NCBI GenBank assembly: GCA_016218255.1
Contig: JACREN010000010.1
Location: forward strand, 1-61,996
Reading direction: 5' to 3'
Origin: Candidatus Gottesmanbacteria bacterium
Lineage (GTDB): Bacteria > Patescibacteriota > Microgenomatia > UBA10105 > UBA927
Length of the DNA: 61,996 nt
Made by a program: the position numbers and the translations under genes. Positions 49,401-61,200 of this stretch are shown here, piece after piece. Position 1 is the stretch's first letter, and every line of letters begins with the position of its first letter. The notes beneath the pieces are model-generated. The model did not search any database. It was not told the DNA's origin and saw only the letters and a list, made by a program, of their open reading frames with translations.

Positions 49401-49619
49401 CTTTGCCACAAAAAATGCCGTCACCGGCAAAAAATATATTTGGTCTGCCAGATCCTTTGACGTCTGAATGGTGGCAATATTGGGGTTAACAAGGATTACA
49501 GTTTTTCCTTCTTCTTTGAGCGCTTTGATCGCCTGAGTACCGGAGTAATCAAATTCCCCAGCCTCACCGATTTTGAGAGCTCCTGAGCCTAATATGAGAA
49601 CTTTTTGTATTCGATTCAT
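46413..49619 (-). CDS. carB: Carbamoyl-phosphate synthase large chain
   Basis: CarB makes carbamoyl phosphate from bicarbonate, ammonia and two ATP. From ATG 49619 (MNRIQKVLILGSGALKIGEAGEFDY, 1068 residues) it contains two homologous ATP-grasp halves, with the second opening KKVAVLGAGPYAIGTSVEFDW, an oligomerisation domain, and the C-terminal MGS-like allosteric domain (LSLGGSTGKRVFDQG). The start overlaps the carA stop by 4 bp. The usual GSGPIRIGQGIEFDY is changed to GSGALKIGEAGEFDY in half one, a notable but tolerable divergence. Confidence 0.96.
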   Translation of the reverse strand: MNRIQKVLILGSGALKIGEAGEFDYSGTQAIKALKEEGKTVILVNPNIATIQTSKDLADQIYFLPVTAFFVAKVIEKEKPDGILLSFGGQTALNCGIELYHQGILEKYHVEILGTPIQAIIDTEDRQKFSQRLTSIGLYTAKGTLITSVADGLAYARSVGFPVMLRTGFALGGTGSGIAKTSAALRLLLESALTTSPQIIIEECLYGWKEVEYEVVRDASDNCITVCNMENLDPVGIHTGESIVIAPSQTLTNDEYYQLRDIAIRTIRELGIVGECNIQYAVHPKTGDYRIIEVNARLSRSSALASKATGYPLAYVAAKLALGKTLPELKNSVTGSTSAFFEPALDYVVVKMPRWDLDKYSNVDTTIGSEMKSVGEVMSIARTFKEAIQKAIRMLGLGYEGIMDEDTLKESIPSIRKRLKHPDSKRIFVVAAGLAKGMTVPEIYRLTGIDQWYLYSLARIVQTYTVLKQTSSISTDILSDAKRQGFSDGQIGKLTGRKEADIRTFRKTHGIVPRVLRIDTMAGEFPAITNYFYLTYAASASDHVPTNEKKVAVLGAGPYAIGTSVEFDWCAVNTVATLRVHGIKSIMVNCNPETVSTDYDHSDYLYFEELSLERVLDIWDIEKAPFIVSVGGQIPNNLAPKLHALGVPLLGSDADTILRAEDRYRFGRLLDTLFIAQPAWSETRSLAQSLEQANKIGFPVLLRPSFVLSGKAMLVIESEKQLSQYLDHMGENAKKYSVVMTKFLQGATECDFDGVADNGKILISILSEHVEKGGVHSGDATLVLPSFTLEASVQQSIAKQAAAIVKSLSVSGPFNIQFLVSEGTPYVIECNLRASRSFPFVSKALDRNFIALATEVMLGKKNLPVSTVRPKFYTVKVPQFSFRRLRGADPVLRVEMSSTGEVAAMGWDAREAYLKALLSTGMQYPNQKTVFLSLGGSTGKRVFDQGAKRLHSMGFTLHATLGTYNYLKSLGISCRLVEKLHEGKHPNYRDLVVDHKIGFAVVLPERFTETTKTEMSKGLSDGYLMRRMSIDWSIPIFTNAESALFFIESLQKYPMEDLEIKSLEEYSK

Positions 49620-50683
49620 TTTTTGAGTAAAGTAAATATCCATTTCGTATCAAAAGGACCGGGATAGCCTTCCGGATGAAATTGGGTACTCCAAATTCTG
49701 CGCTTTGGATTCTGTATGCCTTCATTTGTGCCATCATTCAGATTTATAAACCATTCAACAAATCCCTCGGGTATCGTACGGCGGTCCACCGCATACCCGT
49801 GGTTTTGGCTGGTAACGTATGCTTTTTTAGTCAAGACATCCTGGCAAGGTTGATTAAGGCCACGGTGTCCATACGGAAGCTTATACGTATCGGCTCCTAT
49901 GGCAAGAGCAAGCAATTGATGCCCCAAGCAGACGCCCAAAAAAGGGATATTCTTTTCCAAAACCTTTTTGATGTGCGCAATCGTCTTTGTACAATCCTTT
50001 GGATCACCGGGACCGTTGGAGCAGACCAAACCGTCTACATTACTCAAATACGGATCGGGATCCATGTCCCAGGGAATTCGCTTCACTGTATAGCCGATAT
50101 GAAGAAGCCCCCGTAAAATACCATGTTTTAAGCCACAATCAATAAGAAGAAGTCTCGTGCCGTTTGGCTTATCCGGTACATAGTCAATCACTCTGGGCAA
50201 GCTAACCTTCGCAACCAATTGTGTCGTCACATTCTGATCCCAATAAAATTTTTTGCTCGATGAAATGACACCCCGTAATACTCCTTTATCCCGTATTTTC
50301 TGCGTGAGAGCTCGGGTATCCACATGAGCAATGCCGGGGATCTGTTGATTCTCCAGCCACGAAGCGAGCGTTTGATGCATCTGATAATGGGACGGTGTTT
50401 CTACATCAGATGATACAATGACACCGGAAGCCCAAATGTGTTCTGATTCGAAATTTGAAAGAAGATGTAGTGCCTGAAAAACCGGCTTTGGCAAACCGTA
50501 ATTTCCGATAAGGGGATACGTAAACACTAAAAGCTGACCGGCGAATGATGGATCAGTCAGACCTTCGGGGTACCCCGTCATGGCGGTCGTAAATACTACT
50601 TCGCCACACCGATCGCGAAGTGATCCAAAGCGTACCCCTTCAACAACCTCCCCGTCCTCTAGACACAGATATACTTTCTCCAT
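49616..50683 (-). CDS. carA: Carbamoyl-phosphate synthase small chain
   Basis: CarA supplies ammonia from glutamine to CarB. The 355 residues have an N-terminal domain (CLEDGEVVEGVRFGS, TGYPEGLTDPSFAGQ) and a class I amidotransferase domain with the nucleophile Cys in GVCLGHQLLALA and the His/Glu in QFHPEGYPGP. It is the first gene of the pyrimidine operon, transcribed from a strong promoter 11 bases upstream. It is divergent from the 50763 gene. Confidence 0.96.
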   Translation of the reverse strand: MEKVYLCLEDGEVVEGVRFGSLRDRCGEVVFTTAMTGYPEGLTDPSFAGQLLVFTYPLIGNYGLPKPVFQALHLLSNFESEHIWASGVIVSSDVETPSHYQMHQTLASWLENQQIPGIAHVDTRALTQKIRDKGVLRGVISSSKKFYWDQNVTTQLVAKVSLPRVIDYVPDKPNGTRLLLIDCGLKHGILRGLLHIGYTVKRIPWDMDPDPYLSNVDGLVCSNGPGDPKDCTKTIAHIKKVLEKNIPFLGVCLGHQLLALAIGADTYKLPYGHRGLNQPCQDVLTKKAYVTSQNHGYAVDRRTIPEGFVEWFINLNDGTNEGIQNPKRRIWSTQFHPEGYPGPFDTKWIFTLLKK

Positions 50684-50694
50684 CCTGGGTTTCT

Positions 50695-50723
50695 AGTCTA
50701 TCGGGCCGACACAAACCTGTCAA
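50695..50723 (-). promoter_or_regulatory. Promoter of the car-pyr operon
   Basis: On the minus strand TTGACA (50723-50718), a 17-bp spacer and TAGACT (50700-50695), then 11 bases to ATG. The leader is only about 4-5 bases, so PyrR-type attenuation or a riboswitch is not possible here. Confidence 0.75.
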
Positions 50724-50762
50724 TCATTGTGATATATGATGTTGTATGATATATTTCCAGCT

Positions 50763-51242
50763 ATGCCAGCAGAGAGCCTTAATTCCAAGGAAACACAAGC
50801 GCGCATTACCCTAGAATTAAAACGCATCGGAACCACCGCGGTGGCTCGGCTTATGGCACAAAATACACAGGTCCCGGAAAACTGTCCGATTATATACTTT
50901 GACACTCTGACCGATCATTTAGTAATCGCGGACATGTGGATAAGATATCTTGGAGTAGGCTTCTCTCACAGGCTTAGTAATATCATGTTGGCTAAGGGAC
51001 CGTCCGCAACTGCCGAATATGTGGATGATCTCATTCATGTATTTGACCAACACCATATCATGGGAACCCCGCTCATATGTGATGAACAGACGCTCGGCCT
51101 CATAGCGAAAACAGAAGGGACCGTTGTGCTCGGAAAAATGGAGACTCCATTTGATGTGGTCGTTCAAAGACCAGGAGGAATCATAGCGGTTTGCTTGCCT
51201 GATCCGGAAACATTCTGGGTATCAATCCCCGGCCCCTCCTAA
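50763..51242 (+). CDS. Hypothetical protein (159 aa)
   Basis: No family is recognised. I start at the ATG at 50763 (MPAESLNSKETQARITLELK), since TATGAT (50746-50751 region) lies upstream and the earlier ATG at 50736 overlaps the promoter zone. The protein is soluble, alpha/beta, with a helical N-terminus and a beta-rich second half (TEGTVVLGKMETPFDVVVQR, split by a turn). It is divergent from carA and its stop overlaps the CBS gene by 4 bp. The function is unknown. Confidence 0.7.
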   Translation: MPAESLNSKETQARITLELKRIGTTAVARLMAQNTQVPENCPIIYFDTLTDHLVIADMWIRYLGVGFSHRLSNIMLAKGPSATAEYVDDLIHVFDQHHIMGTPLICDEQTLGLIAKTEGTVVLGKMETPFDVVVQRPGGIIAVCLPDPETFWVSIPGPS

Positions 51243-51706
51243 TTTTTCCGCTTCTTGCCCTGTATTTGTTTTCTAAAAAGCGCATTAAAGATATCACCCT
51301 TGGTTACCATGCCACAAAGCGTATCGTTTTCATCCAAAACCGGTAACTGATTCACGCGGCGCACAATCATACGGGAAAGCGCCCGCATAATAGGCGAATC
51401 TTTGCGGGTATAGATGACTCTTCTGCACATCACATCTTTTGCTCGTCTGCCTGCCATATCGCGCACCCGGTCTTCCATCGCTTCAAAATCTGACTCACTG
51501 GAAAGTTCCTCTACATATTCACGGTAATCAGGATAAAGAGCTTGTAGAAGATCTTCTTTTGTCACGAGACCCAATAGTATATTTTTTTTGTCTACCACAG
51601 GAACGGCGTTCACGCGTCTTTTGAAAATAAGCTTCCAGAGTTCCCTGAACGTAGCATCAGAAGAAGCACTTACGGTAGCCTTGCTCATGATTTCGTAAAT
51701 TTTCAT
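51239..51706 (-). CDS. Tandem CBS-domain protein
   Basis: The 155 residues are two CBS domains (KIYEIMSKATVSASSDATF, then VNAVPVVDKKNILLGLVTKED; second pair AKDVMCRRVIYTRKDSPIM, then VNQLPVLDENDTLCGMVTKGD). Such modules bind adenine nucleotides and sense energy state. The end is a very basic tail (KQIQGKKRKN). It lies just downstream of the ATP synthase operon, but TTGACA-17-TACACT (51758-51730) gives it its own promoter. Regulation of a partner protein by AMP/ATP is the family norm; the partner is unknown. Confidence 0.9.
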   Translation of the reverse strand: MKIYEIMSKATVSASSDATFRELWKLIFKRRVNAVPVVDKKNILLGLVTKEDLLQALYPDYREYVEELSSESDFEAMEDRVRDMAGRRAKDVMCRRVIYTRKDSPIMRALSRMIVRRVNQLPVLDENDTLCGMVTKGDIFNALFRKQIQGKKRKN

Positions 51707-51729
51707 ACAATTGTTGAAATCTCGATGAG

Positions 51730-51758
51730 AGTGTAACCCACTGGAAAAAGAGTGTCAA
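51730..51758 (-). promoter_or_regulatory. Promoter of the CBS-domain gene
   Basis: TTGACA (51758-51753), a 17-bp spacer and TACACT (51735-51730) on the minus strand; the -35 directly abuts the atpC stop region. The leader is about 16 bases and lacks an SD sequence. Confidence 0.75.
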
Positions 51759-52196
51759 CTACTGTAATGGCGAGGTGTGGAGAGGAGCATGAACCTTCCT
51801 TCTTCGAAAAACTTTCATTTCGATAAAAGAGCGCCGCAATAATGCCTGTGCTGTGGCAAGATCGTCTCCTTTGGCTCCATGGGAGATAGCCTCCCGGGCA
51901 GCTTCCCGACCGCGCCTGATCTCTGCTTCATTAAGCTCATCAGCATGATATGCGCGCGATACTAACACCTGCACACCAGAAGCGCTCACTTCCATAAAAC
52001 CGCCGCCGACTGCCAAAAAATATTCCTTATTACCTGTGGTTATTTTTATCTCCCCTTCGGTCAAAGCGGAAAAAATTGGTGCGTGATGTGATAGGATTCC
52101 GATCGTTCCTTTTGAAGTCGGAACGGTGAGCTCGCTTACCTGCTGCGAGAATACGCTTTTTTGCGGAGTGATAATATCGAGCAAAAAGGTTGTCAC
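51759..52196 (-). CDS. atpC: ATP synthase F1 epsilon subunit
   Basis: Epsilon couples the rotor to F1 and can inhibit ATP hydrolysis. The 145 residues have the beta-sandwich N-domain (LDIITPQKSVFSQQVSELTVPT, split after SVF; GTIGILSHHAPIFSAL) and a helical C-domain (EAEIRRGREAAREAISHGAKG). The C-terminal region is basic (FRRRKVHAP). It ends the operon, 4 bp after atpD. Length is near family usual (130-140) with a short extra tail. Confidence 0.95.
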   Translation of the reverse strand: MTTFLLDIITPQKSVFSQQVSELTVPTSKGTIGILSHHAPIFSALTEGEIKITTGNKEYFLAVGGGFMEVSASGVQVLVSRAYHADELNEAEIRRGREAAREAISHGAKGDDLATAQALLRRSFIEMKVFRRRKVHAPLHTSPLQ

Positions 52197-52200
52197 ACTG

Positions 52201-54451
<2,251 letters not shown>

Positions 54452-54453
54452 AG

Positions 54454-55965
54454 TTACTTTACAAAGGACTTTTTGAACTCTCCGACCGCTCGGGTCAATT
54501 GTTCCTCAATCTCCGGAGTCAAAGTTTTTTCTTTGGTAATCGCCGATAGCGTTTTCTTGTGTGAGCGATCCATAAACTCCAAAAACTCCTTTTCAAATTG
54601 ATCAACCCGCGCCACAGGCACATCATCGAGATAACCATTGCTTCCCGCCCAAATAATTGTGACCTGTTTGGCTATAGGAAGCGGGATATATCGGCCCTGC
54701 TTTAAAAGAGAAAGCATGCGCGCTCCGCGCTCGATTTGCCTCTTTGTTGTTTCATCCACATCTGTGGAAAATTGAGCAAACGCCGCAAGCTCACGATACT
54801 GTGCCAAGTCGAGTTTCAAACTGCCAGACACTTTCTTCATGGCTTTTATTTGAGCAGCTCCCCCGACCCGTGACACCGAAACGCCGACGTTGATAGCCGG
54901 CCGTTGCCCAGCGTTAAACAAATCTGATTCCAAAAACAATTGACCATCGGTGATAGAAATGACGTTCGTCGGAATATAGGCTGAAATATCGTTTGCCTGA
55001 GTTTCGATAATGGGGAGAGCCGTAATAGATCCGCCACCATGCGCCTCATCAAGCCTACAAGCACGCTCTAATAATCGGCTATGGAGGTAAAAAACATCAC
55101 CTGGATACGCTTCACGTCCTGATGGTCTCCTCAGAATAAGCGAGAGCTGTCGGTATGCCCACGCATGCTTACTTAGGTCATCAAAAATGATTAGAACGTC
55201 ACGACCTTTATCCATAAAATATTCAGCAATGGCCGTGCCAGCATAAGGGGCAAGATACTGGTATGAAGCCGGGTCACTCGCAGAAGCCGCCACAATGATG
55301 GTATGACCAAGCGACTTATGGTGATTTAGCTCCGCAGCCACACCTGCGATCCGCGACGTTTTTTGTCCGATCGCCACATAGATACAAATCACTCCTTCGT
55401 CTTTCTGATTAATGATCGTGTCAATAACGATCGATGTTTTTCCGGTATTGCGGTCCCCAATGATCAGTTCCCGTTGGCCTCGCCCGATAGGGATCATCGC
55501 ATCGATCGCTTTGATGCCCGTCTGAAGCGGGGTCGTCACAGGCTGACGGCTCGTCACACCCGGTGCAATCCGCTCCATAGGATAATACTGCTTTGCCTTA
55601 ATCTCACCTTTGCCGTCAACAGGAGCACCGACCGGATTTATGACGCGACCCAGAAAGTCTTCAGATACCGGCATAGACAACAGCCTGCCGGTGCTTCGAA
55701 CTTCATCTCCCTCGGAAAGAGCAAGGTAATCTCCTAAAACTATCGCCCCGATAGCGTCTTCTTCCAGATTCATGGCAAAGCCCAATAGACCGTGGGGAAA
55801 ATCCAAAATTTCCAGATACGCCACCTGAGGCAGCCCCTTAATGCGCACCACGCCATCGGTCACTGACTGGATGTATCCTACCCTCCTGGCGGAGGCCTTT
55901 GGCTTAAAGTCTTCTATCTTTTTCGCCAAATCTTTCGCAATATGATGTGAGAGATCATCGTTCAT
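54454..55965 (-). CDS. atpA: ATP synthase F1 alpha subunit
   Basis: Alpha carries the non-catalytic nucleotide sites and the arginine finger. The 503 residues have Walker [12 protein letters not shown] near 169, [20 protein letters not shown], the signature [14 protein letters not shown] and the C-terminal helical domain. Compared with the textbook GDRQTGKT, position 4 is Asn. It follows atpH by 2 bp. Confidence 0.98.
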   Translation of the reverse strand: MNDDLSHHIAKDLAKKIEDFKPKASARRVGYIQSVTDGVVRIKGLPQVAYLEILDFPHGLLGFAMNLEEDAIGAIVLGDYLALSEGDEVRSTGRLLSMPVSEDFLGRVINPVGAPVDGKGEIKAKQYYPMERIAPGVTSRQPVTTPLQTGIKAIDAMIPIGRGQRELIIGDRNTGKTSIVIDTIINQKDEGVICIYVAIGQKTSRIAGVAAELNHHKSLGHTIIVAASASDPASYQYLAPYAGTAIAEYFMDKGRDVLIIFDDLSKHAWAYRQLSLILRRPSGREAYPGDVFYLHSRLLERACRLDEAHGGGSITALPIIETQANDISAYIPTNVISITDGQLFLESDLFNAGQRPAINVGVSVSRVGGAAQIKAMKKVSGSLKLDLAQYRELAAFAQFSTDVDETTKRQIERGARMLSLLKQGRYIPLPIAKQVTIIWAGSNGYLDDVPVARVDQFEKEFLEFMDRSHKKTLSAITKEKTLTPEIEEQLTRAVGEFKKSFVK

Positions 55966-55967
55966 AA

Positions 55968-56324
55968 TTATATCAATAGACTGTCTGAAAGTTGCCGCAA
56001 TTCGTTGGCCAAGGATGTATCAACAACCCAATCGCCAACCGTTACACGAAATCCCCCCAGAAGCTTGTCATTGACGCGAACGACAAGCTCAATCGGATGA
56101 CCGACAAGTTTTGCTAAACACTGAGTCAATGAGCGTTTTTCTTCAGGCGTCAACGAGACGCTTGTTTCCAGCTGGGCATATTTCTGACGGCTCGCTTCTG
56201 AAGTGACTTTGCGAAACAGTTCGCGCACTTTCGGTATATCACCGGATACCGCGCTATCACGCCTCAGATAGTCAACGATGCCGCTGACGAACCCTTTCGC
56301 ATCTTTGGTTAATGTCTGGTGCAT
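55968..56324 (-). CDS. atpH: ATP synthase delta subunit, short form
   Basis: Delta joins F1 to the peripheral stalk. The ATG at 56324 ([15 protein letters not shown]) gives 118 residues; an upstream TTG at 56345 would add 7 residues inside atpF. Family members have about 170-180 residues, so much of the N-terminal helical domain that binds alpha is missing or reduced. The C-terminal part is intact: [13 protein letters not shown] segment, [18 protein letters not shown] and [12 protein letters not shown]. The gene position between atpF and atpA confirms the identity. Confidence 0.9.
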   Translation of the reverse strand: MHQTLTKDAKGFVSGIVDYLRRDSAVSGDIPKVRELFRKVTSEASRQKYAQLETSVSLTPEEKRSLTQCLAKLVGHPIELVVRVNDKLLGGFRVTVGDWVVDTSLANELRQLSDSLLI

Positions 56325-56328
56325 ACCC

Positions 56329-56823
56329 TTATACGCTCCTCTCAAGCTCGCTGATTTGCTTTTTCAGCAAAGCGTGTCTGTCCTGTGAGTTCATGGCGCG
56401 TGCCAACAGCCGCTCTGCCATTCCGGCCGCGAGGGTAACGCTCTGCTTACGAATACCCTTTTCCATAGTCTCACGGACATGTTCTACTTCTGCTTTTCCC
56501 TTTTCCATGATCGCTGCTGCTTCCTTGTGCGCGAGTGCAAGAATCTCTTTTTCTTCGTCTTTGCCCTGCCGCTTGGCTTCTTCTACGATCGCTGCCGCTT
56601 CCTTCCGTGCCGCTTCCAGAAGCTTCTGCTTCTTAACGGCCATCTTTTCCTCTTCTTCCTGCATTTTTGCAGTTAATTGCAATCCTTCTTCAATCTCGCG
56701 GCGGCGCTTTTCCAGCATGGCAAGAACCGGCTTATATAAAAGCCTGGAAAGCACAAACATGATGATAGAAAAATTTACTACCTGCGCCAAGAGTAAGCTT
56801 GGTTCTATTCCTAATTTATCCAT
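56329..56823 (-). CDS. atpF: ATP synthase Fo b subunit
   Basis: The b dimer is the peripheral stalk. From ATG 56823 (MDKLGIEPSLLLAQVVNFSI, 164 residues) one N-terminal membrane helix (residues 9-30) is followed by a long charged coiled coil rich in Lys, Glu and Ala (EKRRREIEEGLQLTAKMQEE), as expected. The upstream extension in frame overlaps atpE and is rejected. It lies 10 bp after atpE. Confidence 0.95.
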   Translation of the reverse strand: MDKLGIEPSLLLAQVVNFSIIMFVLSRLLYKPVLAMLEKRRREIEEGLQLTAKMQEEEEKMAVKKQKLLEAARKEAAAIVEEAKRQGKDEEKEILALAHKEAAAIMEKGKAEVEHVRETMEKGIRKQSVTLAAGMAERLLARAMNSQDRHALLKKQISELERSV

Positions 56824-56833
56824 ACGGTTCCCT

Positions 56834-57061
56834 TTATACGAATTTGATAATGAGTCCTGCAACAAGCGCGTAAATAGCGATAGCCTCAGCAAATGCAACG
56901 CCCAAAATCATGCTTGTGCGGATATCTCCTGCAGCTTCCGGATTGCGCCCGATTGCTTCAAGAGCTTTTGACGTCAATAGACCAATCGCTAAAGCCGGCA
57001 TAGCACCGCCCAAAGCGACAGTCAGACCAGTCATAACTAATTTAATAGATGCTTCATCCAT
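56834..57061 (-). CDS. atpE: ATP synthase Fo c subunit
   Basis: The c-ring carries ions across the membrane. The 75-residue hairpin protein starts at ATG 57061 (MDEASIKLVMTGLTVALGG), has two membrane helices and the polar loop ALEAIGRNPEAAG. The ion-binding Glu is in AFAEAIAIYAL of helix 2. Helix 1 lacks the Gln, and helix 2 lacks the Ser/Thr after Glu, that form the sodium site in Na-type rings, so proton coupling is inferred. The start overlaps atpB by 8 bp. Confidence 0.95.
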   Translation of the reverse strand: MDEASIKLVMTGLTVALGGAMPALAIGLLTSKALEAIGRNPEAAGDIRTSMILGVAFAEAIAIYALVAGLIIKFV

Positions 57062-57908
57062 GATGCGATTCACCTCCCCCGTGTGAAACGGCAACGTTCA
57101 GAAATACTGCCGTCAACATAGAAAATACCAACGCCTGTATAAACCCGACGAATAATTCTAACATGAGAAACGGCAAAGGGACAATAAACGGCATAAGAAA
57201 CGCCATAACAGCCAGGAGTACTTCTCCAGCAAAGATGTTTCCGAACAACCGAAAGGCAAATGATATAACTTTGGAAATCTCCGATACGGTCTCAAGTATC
57301 CCCAAAAAAAATTCAATGGGATTTTTGAAATTGAGAAATCTGGTGCTGTAGTGCCCACCAAGCGTCACAAACCCGAAGTATTGAATAGCTAAGACCGCCA
57401 CCAGTGCAAGTCCCAACGTGGTATTCAGATCAGCAGTCGCACCACGGAAGAGAGGTACAAATTCTTCCTTCTCCTCAGACGAGACGGTCTCGGGAAGTGC
57501 TTCTGCATCTGTGGGACTCACATGACTATCTTGCACTGGCTCCACAGCCAGCTCCTTATTCGGAACAACCGCTTCTGTCTCATGCGTTTTAAAAAATCCG
57601 ACCGTGCCAACTCCAGGAAGTAGTCCAACCCAGTTAGCAGTAATGATAAAAAGGAATAAACTGGCAAGAAGCGGGAAAAAAAGCGCAATATGTTTGCCGG
57701 TCACTTGAGAAAAAAAATCGTATAAACCGCCAATAACCAATTCCGTCAATGACTGGATTCTGGATGGCACCATTTGAAGATTTCGGCTAACCATCCATGC
57801 AAGAAAAATTAAAAGCACCATGACCAACCATGTCGTAAGAAGCGCATTTGTGATAGGTAATCCCCAAAAATACCCCAATTTCTCAGCGGCGAGCGATATA
57901 TGCGGCAT
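57054..57908 (-). CDS. atpB: ATP synthase Fo a subunit with an acidic insertion
   Basis: Subunit a forms the ion half-channels. The 284 residues include membrane helices, the essential Arg in SFAFRLFGNIFAGEVLL and the C-terminal FIQALVFSMLTAVF. Between TVGFF (near 106) and VPLFRGATADLNTTL (near 152) lies an insertion of about 45 mostly acidic and Pro-rich residues (VPNKELAVEPVQDSHVSPTD in part, ending ETVSSEEKEEF). The position is an extramembrane loop after an early helix. The function of the loop is unknown. The protein ends in SHGGGESHHG, a His-rich tail. Confidence 0.95.
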   Translation of the reverse strand: MPHISLAAEKLGYFWGLPITNALLTTWLVMVLLIFLAWMVSRNLQMVPSRIQSLTELVIGGLYDFFSQVTGKHIALFFPLLASLFLFIITANWVGLLPGVGTVGFFKTHETEAVVPNKELAVEPVQDSHVSPTDAEALPETVSSEEKEEFVPLFRGATADLNTTLGLALVAVLAIQYFGFVTLGGHYSTRFLNFKNPIEFFLGILETVSEISKVISFAFRLFGNIFAGEVLLAVMAFLMPFIVPLPFLMLELFVGFIQALVFSMLTAVFLNVAVSHGGGESHHG

Positions 57909-57910
57909 AG

Positions 57911-58213
57911 TTAGTGTCGAATAATTTCTTGTATTGTGCGAATAAAACCAATAATAGATACCACAAACCCCAGAAAAAGAAACGAGAGGGTCAGAGTAGG
58001 GTACGTAAGAAATACTTTATCTGCATACGTCCCCAAGATAGCCCCTCCGGCGATAGGAATAGCTATAGCAAATCCTATCTCACCAACAAACCCAATGTAA
58101 TACCATGTCTCGCCCCTTTTCTTGAGCGCATCTTCTCTTCGTTTGGCAACAGATATATCACCCGTATCCTCTTTGAGAGATAGAGTGTATCGGTCTTTTG
58201 GTTTTCCTCTCAT
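57911..58213 (-). CDS. AtpI-like membrane protein
   Basis: A 100-residue protein with two predicted membrane helices (GFAIAIPIAGGAILGTYADK and the segment LSFLFLGFVVSIIGFI) matches the AtpI/AtpQ type that precedes ATP synthase genes and helps c-ring assembly or Mg/Ca uptake. The start is uncertain: the ATG at 58213 (MRGKPKDRYTLSLKED) is used here, but the TTG at 58243 would overlap the dnaE stop as TTGA and add 10 residues. It links dnaE to the ATP synthase genes. Confidence 0.8.
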   Translation of the reverse strand: MRGKPKDRYTLSLKEDTGDISVAKRREDALKKRGETWYYIGFVGEIGFAIAIPIAGGAILGTYADKVFLTYPTLTLSFLFLGFVVSIIGFIRTIQEIIRH

Positions 58214-58239
58214 ATTGTAAAGTTCTACCCCTGTATCCG

Positions 58240-61200
58240 TCAATATGTATTCAATATGCGTTTAGCATCGTCAAGCAATAATACCAGTCGGTCATCTTTT
58301 TGATCAATTTTGCCACTCACCCAGATGAGCGTGTCAGCAAACCACAAGTCCGCGGTTTTGCTATAAATTTTCGGAAATACCACGAGCTCAATAATGCCAC
58401 TGAGATCTTCCAACCTCACAAATGCCATTTCATGATTGTTTGCTTTGGTCGTGATTTTCTTTACGGATTTGACGATGCCACCGACCGTCACCCGATCGCC
58501 GCTTCTGGCTGCCGTAATCTCGGTAATCGGTATGACCCCAAGCTTTACAAGAACGCTCCGAAATGGTTCCAGCGGATGGGACGTAAGATAAAATCCCAAT
58601 AATTCCTTCTCATATCCCAGAAGTTGAGATTTCGGAAGTTCATCAAGCCTTGGTAGCTCAATATCCACCGTATCGGCAGCTTCATTTCCGTCAAAAAGGC
58701 CGACCTGACCGGCCGCAACCGCTTTCTTTTTCTTATGCGCCTGATCGATAACGTCCGGCAGTACGCCCAATAGCGCTGCACGCGAACCGAATGAGGTCAT
58801 TGCCCCAGTCCTGATAAGACTTTCCAGCGTCTTTTTGTTTACTTTGGATAAATCTACCCGACTGATAAAGTCTGCAAAATTGCGAAAGACACGAGAGGAT
58901 CGGGCAGATAAAATGCTTTCGATTGCTGCCGTACCGACATTTTTCACGGCAGAAAGACCGAAGCGTATAGATCCATTCTCTATAGTAAATTCCACATCGG
59001 ACGTATTCACGTCCGGGGGAAGAAGACCGATCCCATATTGTCGGCATTCCGCGACGATCGTGGCAATTTTTTCATCACGCGCGTCACCGGTATTGGCACG
59101 CGATTCTGCTGCAAAGACAGCAGTCATATATTCCACCGGATAATTAGCTTTGAGATACGCTGTCTGATAGGCAATCATGGCGTAACAGGCGGCATGTGCT
59201 TTATTAAATCCATATCCAGCGAATGGCTCGATGAGTGTAAAAATTTCTTCTGCCTTTGCTTTAGTAAGTCCATTTTTCTCACACCCGGCAATAAATTTTT
59301 CCTTCTGCTTTTTCATTTCGCTGGCGATTTTTTTACCGACTGCTTTTCGAAGTTTATCAGCATCGCCCCATGAGTACCCAGCCAGAGTAATTGCGGTGAG
59401 AAGCACATCGTCCTGATAACAGATCAGACCATACGACTGTGCTAATACGTCTTTTAATCTGGAATCAGGGTAACTCACCAGTGAGGGATTATGTTTGCGC
59501 TTAATAAACTCCGGTATTACCTGCATGGGTCCTGGCCGGTATAACGCGACCATGGCCATAAGATCAAAGATGGTAGTCGGGCGCAATTCCTTTATATATC
59601 GGCGCATGCCACTCGATTCTAATTGGAACACGCCGGTTGTCTCACCGCTTGCCAGCATCGCAAACGTTTTTGCATCATTGAGTGGAATGCGGGAAAGGTC
59701 TATGTCTTTACTCTGCACCTCTTTGATAAATGAAAGCGCCTGAGACATGATGGTGAGATTTCGTAAACCTAAAAAATCCATTTTGAGAAGCCCCACGCCG
59801 TCTTCTCCCACGGTATACATATCATATTGCGTAATAATGCGCTCACCACGCGCTTCCCGCTGGAGCGGGGTGTACTCTACGAGAGGTTTATCCGCTATGA
59901 CCACCCCCGCCGCATGCACCGATGCATGACGTGCAACTCCTTCTAATTTTCGCGCAACGTCAAGTAACTGCTTGGTTTCGGGTTCTGTACGGTATGCCAG
60001 GGAAAGTTCTGCGGATTGCTCAAGTGCTTTCTCGATTGTCATGGCATTTCCCTGAAAGCCGGGTGGGATCATTTTAGATATTCTGTCCGGCTTAGCATAC
60101 GGCATACCAAGCGCACGGCCCCCATCCCTCACCGCGCCCCGTGCTTCCATAGTACCGAAAGTCACAATTTGCGCGACATGGTCATCCCCATACCGCTGGG
60201 TGACATAGGCAATGACCTCATCCCTACGGTCATCTGCAAAATCAAGATCAATATCCGGTGGACTAGGGCGTTCGGGATTCAGAAAGCGCTCAAACGGCAG
60301 TTTAAAATACAAAGGGTCAATGCCGGTAATTCCCAAAATATAGGAAATCACCGATCCTGCTGCTGATCCGCGGCCCGGGCCTACGCATATCCCATGATCT
60401 TTTGCCCAGTTTACAAAATCCTGTACAATGAGAAAGTACGTCGAGTATCCTTTTTTATTAATAATATCCAACTCATATCGGATACGGTCTTCGATATCCT
60501 GTGTCATTTTTGTATATTTTTTCGGTGCACGCTCCGCCACCAATGTTTCCAGATAGCGGGCCGGCGTCTCTCCTGCCGGTAAGGGATAATTGGGTAATAT
60601 CCATTTGCCGACCGAAAGCGTCGTGTCGCACATGGCAGCAATTTTCACAGTATTTTCTATCGCTTCCGGATACTGGATGAACAACCCCTTCATTTCAGCG
60701 GGGGAACGCATATAAAAATCTGGAGTGGCAATCATGGACAACGGACGGTTTGTTTCAAGCATTGTATGCTGTGTCTGGACACACAGGAGAATTTCCTGCG
60801 CTTCCGCATCTTCCAGGTCTACATAATGAATATCATTGGTTGCCACAAGCGGAAGTCCGAGTTTACGCGAGAGAGCCACTAATTTTTCGTTGATAATGGC
60901 CTGTTCGGGTATTTTGGGGTGATACTGTAATTCTAGATAATAATGGTCAGGCCCAAATAACTCACTATATTCCCGGGCGATGCGTTCCGCTTCTTTCTCT
61001 TGATTATTGCGCAACAAATTTGGCACTTGTCCCTGAATGCACGCGCTTGTACAGATAAGGCCTTCATGATGTTCTTTCAAAAGCTCCCAATCGATACGCG
61101 GTTTATAGTAATAGCCCTCCAGATGTGCGTGGGTAACAAGCTTTAAAAGATTTTTATAACCTGTCTCATTTTTCGCCAGTAATATAAGATGAAACGGGTC

